Positions 42,392 to 52,600 of a stretch of DNA of 64,000 nucleotides are shown here, one piece after another; within the stretch, counting starts at the first letter, position 1, and each line of letters begins with the position of its first letter. The stretch is taken from the NCBI GenBank assembly GCA_020809705.1, contig CP085826.1:4526001-4590000 (forward strand). Direction: 5' to 3'. A program made the translations under genes and the position numbers. This stretch comes from Calonectria ilicicola. Taxonomy: Eukaryota; Ascomycota; Sordariomycetes; Hypocreales; Nectriaceae. Below the pieces are notes generated by a model. That model was given only the letters and a program-made list of their open reading frames with translations, did no database searches and was not told the DNA's origin.

Positions 42392-44890
42392 TTAATCCAT
42401 CAACTCATTCGGTGGTGATTGTGTGGTGACCCCTCCTTGCAAGGTGCCACTCTCGTCCAGGTCATCGATCATAGCCTCCTCAACCGAAGGCACAAGTTGG
42501 CTCAGCATTGCCTCCATTCGGCGCATGGTCCTCTCCAAATTCTCCATCCTCTGCGTCATCACTTGCATCTCCTCTGAGTCAGTGAATGAGCCCTGCAAGT
42601 CTTGTGGAATGCCAGGAAACATTGAATCACGACGAGACGGACGCCGGGGGTGATGGTCGTCAACGGGGCTATGGCTGACTCGAGTGGTGAATTGTCGTCG
42701 GATAAGGTGGTGCGTCAAATCATCATCAACCGCAATGTCTTCATGAACCGTGTCCGGGGGCGTGACTTGAAAGACGGCTCGGAGGTCACGGTGGATAGTC
42801 AGGCGCCACTTCTTCCAGAAGCGAGTCTTGCTCGGCTTAACCTTGGGTTCGTGGCCATAGTCATAGTCCTCGCCTGCGGACCACAGAATACGGCGCTCAG
42901 CAACGGCAATCAGCAGCAGAAGCGGAAGGTTAATAATCTTGACAGCCATGACGTGGATCTTGTGAAACCACCGCGCGCTAACAAGAAACTTGAGAGGAAC
43001 GAAAAGAAACACGGCCAGAATATTGAAGGGTGGCGGGTAGGCGAAGACGGCGTCGGCTTTCACACCCTCAAGGGTGAGGACAGCTCGTCGAAACTGGATC
43101 TCGGATGTGGCGTTGGCCGAGATGTTACTGAAAGTGTTGGACAGCATCGATACGAGAATAGTGAGGAATAGAGTGTTGCCGAGGAAGGCAAAAGCCACCA
43201 TGATACTTGGTCCCAAGATCGGGTGGAATTCCGTCTACACCTCCAGTTAGACACAGTTTGTTCAAGGAGCAAATAATTGACATACCGCACGATGGATTCC
43301 TGTAGCATCGAGTCCAAACCATATATAGATCATCCATCGAGAAATGGTTCTGTACCCCTTTGTCAGCACTGCTGTATAAACCCTTCAGAGCCCAAAGCAA
43401 AAACTTACGCTATCGGGTGAGCGCCTGAGCCAAGCCATAGCAACGACAACAGGAATCCAAGAAAACACCAAAAGGCCAAAGCGGTAAGGAACAAAAAGTC
43501 AGCCATCATCGAACGCAACGACAAGAAGACCAAGTTGTCCCTCAGGAGGTTGAACGCGAGACGGGGGATGAGTACAGGGGCAGCAAGCGCCAGCACGTCA
43601 TACGTCTGACCAGCCAACTCGGGTTTGTGATAGTGCCATCCATAGATTCGGAGGACAAGGGCGACCCAATAGATGATGATAAAGCCAACATCAAGAAAAG
43701 ACCACAAATTCTGAGTGTAGACGTTCCTGCATGACAATATTAGTTAAATGTTTTAGCCGAAGAATTAAATCATCAAAGTATAAACTCTTACCAGCCATGA
43801 GCCAGGATCGTAGCAAATTGATCCAATCCCCATCCAAAAGCGTAAATGTCGAAGGCAACCTCAGCCACAGTCCATGAATTGTCTCCTCTTTCCATCATGA
43901 CGGAAATGTACAAAATGAGCAAGATGATGAATTGGCCAGTCTCGAGGAAATTTCGAGTGCGAGGGACAATAAGACGGTACTGGTTCAGAACGGGAGATTC
44001 TCGTGGATCATAGAGAGCAATGGGCTTCAACTTGTAGTGATCCGGAATAATATCCCAAAAAGTAGATGGCGTGTAGACGATGCGACCATCGTAGATGGCA
44101 TTGACAACCTTGACACACGTGGCCGAGCTGAGGAAGAGCTTGCTCTCAGTGACAATTGCAATCTCGAGCGACGGCAGCGTCTTGTTGTGCATCCACGACG
44201 TGGTGCGCTCAGCCTCTTCGCGAATTTCAGTTGGGGCATTCTGAAAGGGCTCAAAGCCAGCGACCAAAATGTGGGCGAGAAGCAAAAGCCCATCTGGACC
44301 GTCATGGGCCTCATTGAAGCGGCGCAGGATGCGGGTGGCGATAAGCTCACACAGCGTGGCACGGGTGTAATTTACATTTTGCCGGTTGTTCAGATGCGAT
44401 TGCTCTTCCAGGAATTGTGCGCGATTGACCAGCAAGCAATAGACTTGACGGCAGCAGAGTCAGTATGGTGAAGGAAAGGGGCTTGAGGCAATATATAGCG
44501 AAGAAAAAAAAAGGGCTTACTTATAGAAATGTCATTCAGGCCATAAAACTTGTCCACGAGGGGGCGGACCACGGTGACATTGATCTTCAAGTCCTGCAGC
44601 TGCTGCAGGCTCAGATAATCCTCAACAACACTGATAATGTCACGTCGGATGCGGTGGATATTTGTGTAGACGGGGAGATGGCTGTGGGGATCCGACATGC
44701 AGCTGTACAAAGTCTCCGCATTCTCCAAGCCTGCGCCGGTGCTGCTGAGCCTGCTCAGCAACGGCTGCCGCTCTCCCTGCCGCGGATAACCTCGCTCGTC
44801 CGTCTCGCCCTCACGCTCTCGCTCGCGCTCCCTGTAGCTGGCGGGAGTAGGCGTCGAGCCGAGCCTGATGCGTCTGCGTTTGTCGGCCAT
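42392..44890 (-). CDS. yvc1: Vacuolar TRP-type cation channel Yvc1
   Basis: Five exons on the minus strand, 44521-44890, 43792-44443, 43409-43726, 43286-43349 and 42392-43234, give 748 aa. Yvc1 (TRPY1) releases vacuolar calcium in response to stretch and osmotic shock. The N-terminal cytosolic part starts MADKRRRIRLG and contains a charged run (REREREREGE); conserved blocks include VYTNIHRIRRDIISVVEDYL and YCLLVNRAQFLEEQ. Six membrane segments follow, e.g. QFIILLILYISVMMERG, LDVGFIIIYWVALVLRIYG and FLFLTALAFWCFLGFLLSL. The 64-nt exon 4 completes TISRWMIYIWFGLDATGI, the pore region, and S6 is GPSIMVAFAFLGNTLFLTIL. The tail is acidic and helical (MQVMTQRMENLERTMRRME). All introns are 51-77 bp. 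Yeast Yvc1 is 675 aa, so the length is normal. Confidence 0.93.
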
Positions 44891-46046
44891 GAGACGCGTA
44901 GGCCGCAGGGGAGCTGGGCAGCCGGGCGAGGAGGAGGGAACGCAGATGTGTGCAGGATTGATAAGGGACGTAGCTGTCTGGAACTGGATCTGGGACTAGC
45001 GTGGATGCAACAACAGAGGCGATCGGGGCTGCAGCAGACGACAAGGGCAGCAGCGCACCTTATGAAGCCCTTTGGGAGACGGTGACAAAGGAAGCTTCCA
45101 AGTTTAATGTTTTAAGAATGGCGAAGAGGAAAGTCAAATCGAACAGACGCACAACTCATCAATCAATCCACTACTCTGGATCCTTGAACCAGCGGGCTGC
45201 ACCGATTAGCGCACGCCCAAGCAACACGGGGGGCAAACGCGCTAAACCAGCAGATCCAGCGATCCTCTCCAATCACTTGGGACAAGCGGCATACGTTCTC
45301 CATTTCCATGGCTGTTTTTTTGTGGTCTCGGGAGCCGAATGTCCATTCAGACGGCTCTATTTCTGCAACATACACGGTGGAGGGGGGAGACCCTTATGAG
45401 ATGAGGCGACACTCAATACGTCAGAGACACCGCGTGCGCGGGATGGATAACCTCTGATTCGGGTTGCGTCACACATCCTTGTCCCGTCCATGCGTTACAT
45501 TCCACCCTAGCTAGCTAGCTGTCCCCCTTCCCTTCACAGCCTCCAGCGGCACACAACGTCAATCTTTCCCTAAGCGCTGCGTTGATGAAATAAGAGTGAT
45601 GTCGTCTCATTTAGCTTAGATTTGTCTAGTGTGTGCCATGGTATCAACCCTCCTTTCCCTGCCAACCTCCTAATCAATATTTCCCGAAGAACCGTTGGCT
45701 AGTCCACTCAGTACCTAGTCCCAATTTAGTCGCAATCGGTGAAAAAATGCCCGTACCATTCAAATTTCTCCCTAGCAAACCTGCAATAGGGTACCTGCTC
45801 AATAAATGGAACAATATATACCTGCCATTGGTGTTTTCCTAGAGTTTACAAGTTTACTTATTCCTCCCCCACCATTCCATATAAGCAAATGCAATATAGG
45901 GTGTCATGTTCTTCTCGCTCAAGTCAACAGATCGATGATGCTTATATACTTTTCCAATTGATTATGTGTCTACCTATGCCTAGAAACACATTCGTATTCC
46001 CAAACACAGTGTTCATTTCTTGTACGCGATCTAGCGCCTCTAGGTT
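44891..46046. other. yvc1 promoter and APH-kinase 3' flank
   Basis: This 1.16-kb region lies upstream of yvc1. It contains CCAATCA near 45270, TAGCTAGCTAGC near 45510 and an AT-rich stretch at 45770-46000. A frame at 45633-45842 has no protein-like features. Confidence 0.5.
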
Positions 46047-47301
46047 CTACAATCTTGATCCAGTTTCCTCAGCACCCGCCTTCTTGGCTAAATCCCACGC
46101 AAACTCAGCCAGCGGGATCCTCGTCACGGCGTGGTTTTTGGCCTTTTCACTGCTTGCTTGCCGCACCGCATATCGGGCCGCGATTCCTTGGCATACTCCT
46201 GCCAATTTCCAAATGTTGAAGGCCATACCCCACGGCACCTCCTCGCGGGGGTCGTACCCGCTCGTCTCCGTATACCATTCCAAGATCTGCTGTGGTTGCG
46301 GGAGCCCTGGTGTCCGACCTGGGAGGAAGTTGGAAGCGTCATACGCCGATGCACCCAAGTGCTGAGCCGTGAAGAAGTTTGTCATAAAGTTGCACACATC
46401 AGATAGCGGGTGACCCACTGTCGACATTTCCCAGCTGTTCAAACGGCACGTTAGCAAAGAAGCTTGAAGAAATGCAAGAAATGCTTGGAGGTAATAATAA
46501 CATACTCGAGAATACCGATGACGCGTGGCTCAGTCTTGTGGAATACCAGGTTGTCGATCTTGTAGTCTCCATGGACCAGTGTGGTCCGATCCTTGGGCTG
46601 AAGTTTCTCATTCTTGAAGAAGCGCACAGTCTCGTCAAAGTGAGGGAGCTGTCCCACAGGCTCCTTGGTCTCAACATCCACAGCCTTTGCCTGGCTCCCA
46701 CATATTGTGGTCCATGTCTTGATCTGTCGGTTGTAGAAATCAGACGGCCGGCCAAACTTCTCCAAGCCGAGCTTCTTATAGTCGACGGCGTGGAACCGAG
46801 CAAGGGTTCTGATAGCCTCGCGCCAGCAAGCCTCCCGCTCTGAGGCACTCAGACCGGGCATGGTAAAGTCCTCAAAGATGCGACCATCGAGGAACTCCAT
46901 AATGTAGAACGGGGTGCCAATGATGGACTCGTCCTCGCACAGACAATATGTCTTGGGAACGGCTACATCCGTATGCTCCAAGGCGTGCATAATGCGATAC
47001 TCACGCTCCACCTTGTGAGCTGTCTTGGAGAGAAGCTTTCCCGGGGGCTTTTTGCGCATCACATATCGCTGGCCATCGGCAGCTGTGATCTGGTAGGTGG
47101 GATTGGATTGGCCAAAGCCGAACTGCGATTGACGTCACTCGCGATGAGCCAATCTGCACGCGCGCACGCGACCAAGCTCGTGGTAAGGGGGAAGAGGCTC
47201 ACCTGCTTCAGATCAATTGGAGTCTTGATTTGAGGCACATTCTCAGAGATGTACTTTTGGAATGCCGCCTCATCGATGGGCTGTCGTACTCTACCCGCCA
47301 T
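46047..47301 (-). CDS. APH/ACAD10-like phosphotransferase
   Basis: Three exons on the minus strand, 47203-47301, 46506-47122 and 46047-46434, give 367 aa. The protein belongs to the aminoglycoside phosphotransferase-like (APH) kinase fold, in the branch related to the kinase half of animal ACAD10/ACAD11. The glycine-containing N-lobe reads [12 protein letters not shown], the ATP lysine lies in [12 protein letters not shown], the catalytic motif is HGDYKIDN (217-224), and the metal-binding motif [16 protein letters not shown] is created only by splicing across intron 2, which supports the exon model. Short introns have GTGAGC and GTATGT donors and a GCTAAC branch. In animals related enzymes phosphorylate 4-hydroxy acyl-CoAs; that substrate is a guess here, as the fungal protein lacks the dehydrogenase domain. 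The open frame upstream has only a TTG, so the ATG at 47301 is the start. Confidence 0.9.
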
Positions 47302-48678
47302 GGTGCTGGCTGATGTGTGGCTTGGCTGTCGGGATGCGCGTGATGCAAGGGTTGCCGACACGGACTCGGGGCCTCGTCGCTCTACAGGGTGTGTTGGATC
47401 CGGGTGTCGAAAGGTCAAAAGCAGAGAGAGAGAGAGAGCTAGCTGGAAATGAAATGCTGTGCGCGTTGGACGCCAGTATCAAATTTGCATGTTGTCAAGT
47501 CTAAAATTGAAATTCTGATCTTAGATATGTGAGGGATGGACGGTCTGCTCGGCCGCCATAATGACATGCCGAGGTACATCAGCGGTATGTTGTCCCCTTC
47601 AGGCGCCCCGGCTCGAGGTTAGGTGGCGGGTCAGTAAATCCGCCCGTGGTCCCCTCTTCCCCAGCTTCCTCCACACCACCCCGTCTCCTCGGCACTGCGC
47701 CGTCCCCTTGCCCTGGCTGCTTCCAGAGCTAGAGCCGCTGCCCAGCCCAGCCAATCGGTCCCTATCCTGTCACGATCTGTTGATCCATTGATCCAGTCAA
47801 TCTAAGCTCACTCACTGGCCACTTTCTCATTTAAACCATAAAGCATCTTGATTGGTATGGAGCGAGTCACCTATACAAACACAACTAGTGCGAAAGCATA
47901 CAAGAATTCTCAATTTGTCGTCTTTCCCTAGGCATTATCCGGCGACGGATAACCGCAGCTGAGTCTAATCCCATACATATCTCACCTGGGCGCAAACAAC
48001 AATCAATCAAAGGGTCCGCTGGAGCTCTTTTTTCTTCCCAAATCCTTTCGACAAATGTTTTTTTATCTTAAATTTTTCAGCTTTTTTTCTCCATTATTGC
48101 CTCGTCCGCCAACTTGATGTACCTGCTCACAAAGACCAGTCGCCAGTTGGCGCTCCGTCGGTAGCCAGACCCACGTTTTTGACAATAGCAAGAGGTGTGC
48201 AAAATAGGTAGATAAGATACAGAATCGAAAACAAAGGAGAGGGGGCCGAACGAAATAACGAAGAAGGGGGGTATCCATCGTGTCGAATCGTCCATGCATT
48301 CTGTCCATCCTATAATCCTGAGACCGCATCCATCCGAAGAAGCCTGCGGCATGCTGTTGCCAGTCCAGTGCTGTATTAAAAGAAATTGTTTGAGAGGAAA
48401 AAATCCAGTGTCGGCGTGCCGGTTCCCACATGTAGGCAACCGGGCAACGTCCGTAGAAACAAGCGAAGGTGCCAGATATCAAAAAAGAAGAGTTCCCATT
48501 GGCCATGAACACCTTCCAAAAACCTCCAGGGAAAGAAACTGACGAGAGTGTGTAAGTTGAACAAGAAAACAAGAACAAGAATCAGATTCATGTCTGCTGT
48601 CGTGACATCGTAAACCGCTTGTAGACTGATATAAAGAAAAGAGAAGATAAGAAAAGCCAGCAATCATCAAATGCAAGC
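47302..48678. other. Intergenic region: APH-kinase promoter and hapB 3' flank
   Basis: This 1.38-kb region lies between two minus-strand genes. A GAGA-rich purine run lies near 47425-47440, and GCCAATCGG near 47748. The part 48050-48678 is likely the 3' UTR and terminator zone of hapB; ORFs of up to 171 codons there (48063-48578) show no conserved pattern. Confidence 0.5.
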
Positions 48679-49629
48679 TCAGCCATCATCCTCTTCTTCG
48701 TCCTTAGAGCTTTCTGTGTCCGTCTTAGCTTTCTTGTTCGCAGTCTCAATGTTATCTTCCGACTTGCGCTTGGTTCCTGCGGATGACGAAGGCTTATCCA
48801 CGGGAGCGGAGTCGTCTTCCTTGCCATCAGGACCCTTGGTGGCGTCGCGTTCCATAGCTGCGACCTCTTCTGCTGTAAGGAATCGACCGCCGGGGCCACG
48901 AGGCCTTCGCATCGCGTGGTTGTGTCGAGACTCATGAAGGTAAGGTTTTCGGCCCTTGGATGTCAGTCTGAGCTGCTCCTCAAGTCTCTGACGCGCAACG
49001 CGTCGCTTAAGAATACGATGGAACTGCTTGGCATTGACGTATAGGGGTGACTCTTCAACACCACCAGCAGCGGGCACCTCAGGCGACTGAGGATGTTGCA
49101 TCTGGGCCTGGGGGATCTGGGGGGGTGCGACGCCTGTTCGAGCTCCGGCGTGGTTCATCATGGCCTGGGCATTGGGAACCCCACCAGGACTTGTCACCTG
49201 GCTCATTCGACGGCCGCCAGGTATTTGGGGTAGATTGTTCATACGAGGAGACTGGCGAGCGTCCTTTTTAGCATTAGCACCCATACGAGGTGAGCTCTGG
49301 GGCATGCTGGGATCGGAGGGCATGTAGCCGTAATTTGAACCCGAGGCAGCAGCTGTGGCGGCCATTGCGGCGGCCTGGATACCAGGCATACCATAGTGGA
49401 CTTGCTGCATTCCCTGTTGTGGGACGCCGTACTGTGGTTGATACATGTTGTGTCCCTGTGTCTGGGGCTGTTGCTGGTTGGAAAGAATTGGAGAGCTCTG
49501 CACAGGATTCTGGCGGATGCTCTGATTTGTGGGAGAGGTGATGTTATTTTGAGTTCCCGAACTTGCGTAACCGGAGTGAGATGCTTGTGTCTGCTGCTGT
49601 TGTTGTTGCGCGTATTGGCCGTATTCCAT
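48679..49629 (-). CDS. hapB: CCAAT-binding factor subunit HapB/Hap2 (NF-YA)
   Basis: A single coding exon encodes 316 aa. This is the sequence-specific subunit of the CCAAT-binding complex (HapB/C/E; NF-YA in animals). The conserved core spans about residues 192-250: the subunit-binding helix SPLYVNAKQFHRILKRRVAR and the DNA-contacting part RKPYLHESRHNHAMRRPRG followed by GGRF. The N-terminus is Gln-rich (Q8-Q13 and several QQ runs), typical of an activation region, and the C-terminus carries basic clusters (TKRKSED, NKKAK) and ends in a short acidic stretch (SSKDEEEDDG). The length is close to that of Aspergillus HapB (about 370 aa). A very long, GC-rich upstream region without a gene suggests an extended, possibly intron-containing leader. 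The complex bound to CCAAT in fungi regulates respiration, redox and iron genes. Confidence 0.96.
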   Translation of the reverse strand: MEYGQYAQQQQQQTQASHSGYASSGTQNNITSPTNQSIRQNPVQSSPILSNQQQPQTQGHNMYQPQYGVPQQGMQQVHYGMPGIQAAAMAATAAASGSNYGYMPSDPSMPQSSPRMGANAKKDARQSPRMNNLPQIPGGRRMSQVTSPGGVPNAQAMMNHAGARTGVAPPQIPQAQMQHPQSPEVPAAGGVEESPLYVNAKQFHRILKRRVARQRLEEQLRLTSKGRKPYLHESRHNHAMRRPRGPGGRFLTAEEVAAMERDATKGPDGKEDDSAPVDKPSSSAGTKRKSEDNIETANKKAKTDTESSKDEEEDDG

Positions 49630-52600
49630 AATACGAGGAGTTCAAGCTCCAGAAGGGTTTGGGAGGCACGGTGACCTCGTCGCGTTTCAATTCGTCGAGC
49701 AGTGAGGCTCAAACAGACGAAGGAACGCAATGCGCAATGGGTATCAAGGAGGAGATAACGAATAGCTGCAGTCGAAACGGGAGGCTCGATTAGCGAGCTG
49801 CGGGGGGTTTAAAGTCTGTTGGACGCTTGGGTATAGTTGGGCATTCGGGTTGAGAAGTGGTGTCCTGTGAATAGGGTTGTCCCAATGATGCTCAATGTCC
49901 GGGCACCCAACCTATGGGATATGCGCGGATGAGCTGGCAAACGAGATCGGGTTAGGAGGCTGCTCAGATGGTCGACCACAGCATATGCAGGCTGATGTCG
50001 TGGCTGATCACGGCCTAGGGTGGCTGAGGCAACTGGGCCGTAACCACGTGAGAGACAAGCGAAATAAACGAGATCCTCAGGACGCAGGTGATGAGGGGGA
50101 GTCAAGCAAGCACAGAGCGCGACGCGAAACTGCACTTGGCTGGCCAGTTGCTTGCACGAAAGAGATCTGTCCAACCATAGGCGTTAGCTCAGTGTATATA
50201 TGCTAGGCTGGGATGAAGGGGACGGCGAAAAATGGAGAATGGAGGGGGGGTGCTGGGGGCCAGCGGGAGAGGGTGCAGCAGCGCGTCTGAAAGCCACCAC
50301 ACACTTGATGCGTTGGCAGCCCAGAGAGGCCATGCATGACGGAATATGCAAGAGGAGGCCCACATTGGTGCCCACCACGGTCACGACGCCGGCCGGCTCA
50401 GCAACGGCTTGGGGTCGATGTGGTAGTGGTGGCGGCGCAGAGACGAATGGCAACAATCTGGACCGCCAGCAGGAACGGACTCTAGGCTGCCCATTTCCAG
50501 ATAAGCGCTATGGGCCTCGCATCAAGACAAGGCGACGCCCAAGCTGGTTGGAAGGCGAGTCGCGAGTCTCTTCCGACACTCTGGATAGCTGCGGCCTTGC
50601 GCCGCACCAGGAAGGTGGGGTAGCAGCATCTGAGGGCAGGATGGGGTGGTAGGTGGACAGTCAAATGGACGGGCGTGCATATCGAGGCTGGAAGGGCAGA
50701 GCTCCTTTCGTGTCACGACATTCGAGGGTGACCAAGCTCGTGGGGTGTGACGGGAGAGAAGTCCATGATGGAGGTGATGATATGTGAGGGGGGTGTGCGC
50801 TGTGAAGCCGGGGAGGTCTTGAATCAGGAAGGTCGGGGTGTGAAGCGCGGACTGCTCCTCGCATGGCATTGCCGGGCACAGGAGAGAGAGAAGAGACAGG
50901 AAACACACACAAAGAGAAGCAATGTACGTACCACTTGGGAATACTCTTCCAGGGATTTTTGGGTGTCAGACGTAGCAGTGGCGGCTATGTCCGCGTTGTC
51001 AGCATGAGCCTCGTTAGGGTTTCAGAAGGTGCAGTGTAGCGCAGCGCGATCAAGAGCGGGGATGGAGGGGGAGCTTGCTTTGCGCGCAAGAGTCGGTGTA
51101 AGTGACAGGACTGTGACGCCAAAGTCGAATGCGCACAGCACTGCGACCAGCGAGGAGCGCGCGCGACGTCAATGCGAACGACTGCGGAGGCAAGGCAAAG
51201 CAAGGTTGCTCACCAGCCAAGGCAGAAAAATCGCAACAATGCTCTTGCTGCGCAAGATCGACAATGGTAGGAAGGGGGGGCGGGCGGGCAGATGCAAGGC
51301 CAACTTGGACGTTGCGCGCGCATTCGCAGTCACACAGACTCACGGTCGCGACCCAGAGAGGAGGACACAGCGAGGTGGTTGGGAGGGGTAAGAAGTGTAT
51401 GCGTCGTTGTTCGCAGGTGGCTGCGCTGCACGCGCGACGGGGAGGCTCTACGTACCTTTTTGTGGTGTGCGGTGCGACAGATGCAAACGCGGACGCGGAT
51501 GCAAGGCGGGCTGGCGGAGAAGCTGGAGGCGACAAAGCACTCAAAACTCTCGACGCGACAGTCTTTTGCGCTGACTGATTTGATGTTTGTGAATCTGGGG
51601 TAAAATCGGGATCCGCAGGCAAATTTTGTCACCTGACAAGAACAGCAACCAATAGAGATGATGAGAACGATGCTGGTAAAGATGATAGGCCTCAGCTGTC
51701 GCGATGTTGAGAGAGGTCGAAAGGCGACGCGACAAAAAGCGTGCTGATTTGCTGGTGGTGGTGGGTGGATTGATTGGGGTTTTTTCGGGGGTGGGCTGTC
51801 TCGGCTGGGCGAGGGCTGACTTATGGCGCGCGGCAGAACGAATTGAATGCGGGTTGTTGCGGGTGCGTGCACCGGCAGATCAAAGTCCGACCTAAAACAC
51901 TAACACGGGTGTGCCAGTTCGACGGCCGATGAGTAAGAGAAACGGCGCGTGGAAAAAAAGAAAGCAAGAATGAACCGCTTGAATGCGATGCCAAAGTTCG
52001 ACCTGGCAGAGAGAGGTAGAGCGGTCCAAGCGAGAAAAGACGCGTTCCTTGTTTTCCGAATTAACCACTCAAGAAAACGCGCGCGTTCGCAAGAGAGCGA
52101 CAGAAGAAGTAAGTGAGGTGGGCAATGGGGGGCAAAGACGTGTCGAGAGAATAAAGGTTAGGTAACGCGCGCAGTGGGCCTTTATTAAGCTTGACAGCGC
52201 TGTGCTAGAAGACGGAACAGGCCGCTATGCGCCGGGCGTCTCGAGGTTGGCAGTTGGCAGCGTCAGCCGCTGTCGCAAAAGATCGTCGAGTCAGTAGAGC
52301 TCCCGATTAAATGAGAGCTTGTTGCAGGCGCTGCTATGATGGGCGCACTTAGGTAGCTGGAGCTGTTTGCCGTTTGGGGAGATTGGGTGGGCGGTTTGAC
52401 GAATCGCAAACCCCGACCAGTGTGTCGGCCTGTAGCTGTGCTCAAAAGCTTGTCGCTTCTGGGTCTCCCGTCGGGTCGTCAAATGAGAAATGGACCAGGC
52501 CACAGACGCGGCACGGCAAGGGCAACGGTCGGGCTTTTTTTTCTGTCCAATTAGTCGAGTCGATGTGAATGGCCAGCGAAACAGAAAAGGTGTTTCGACG

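Noticed and set aside
47302..47418. N-terminal extension of the APH-like kinase as a mitochondrial presequence
   Set aside because: The open frame upstream begins with TTG at 47418 and contains no ATG before 47301.
51050..51622. 190-codon minus-strand ORF in the hapB upstream region
   Set aside because: It is Ser/Pro/Ala/Arg-rich, has no domain pattern, and overlaps equally long frames on the other strand in GC-rich DNA.
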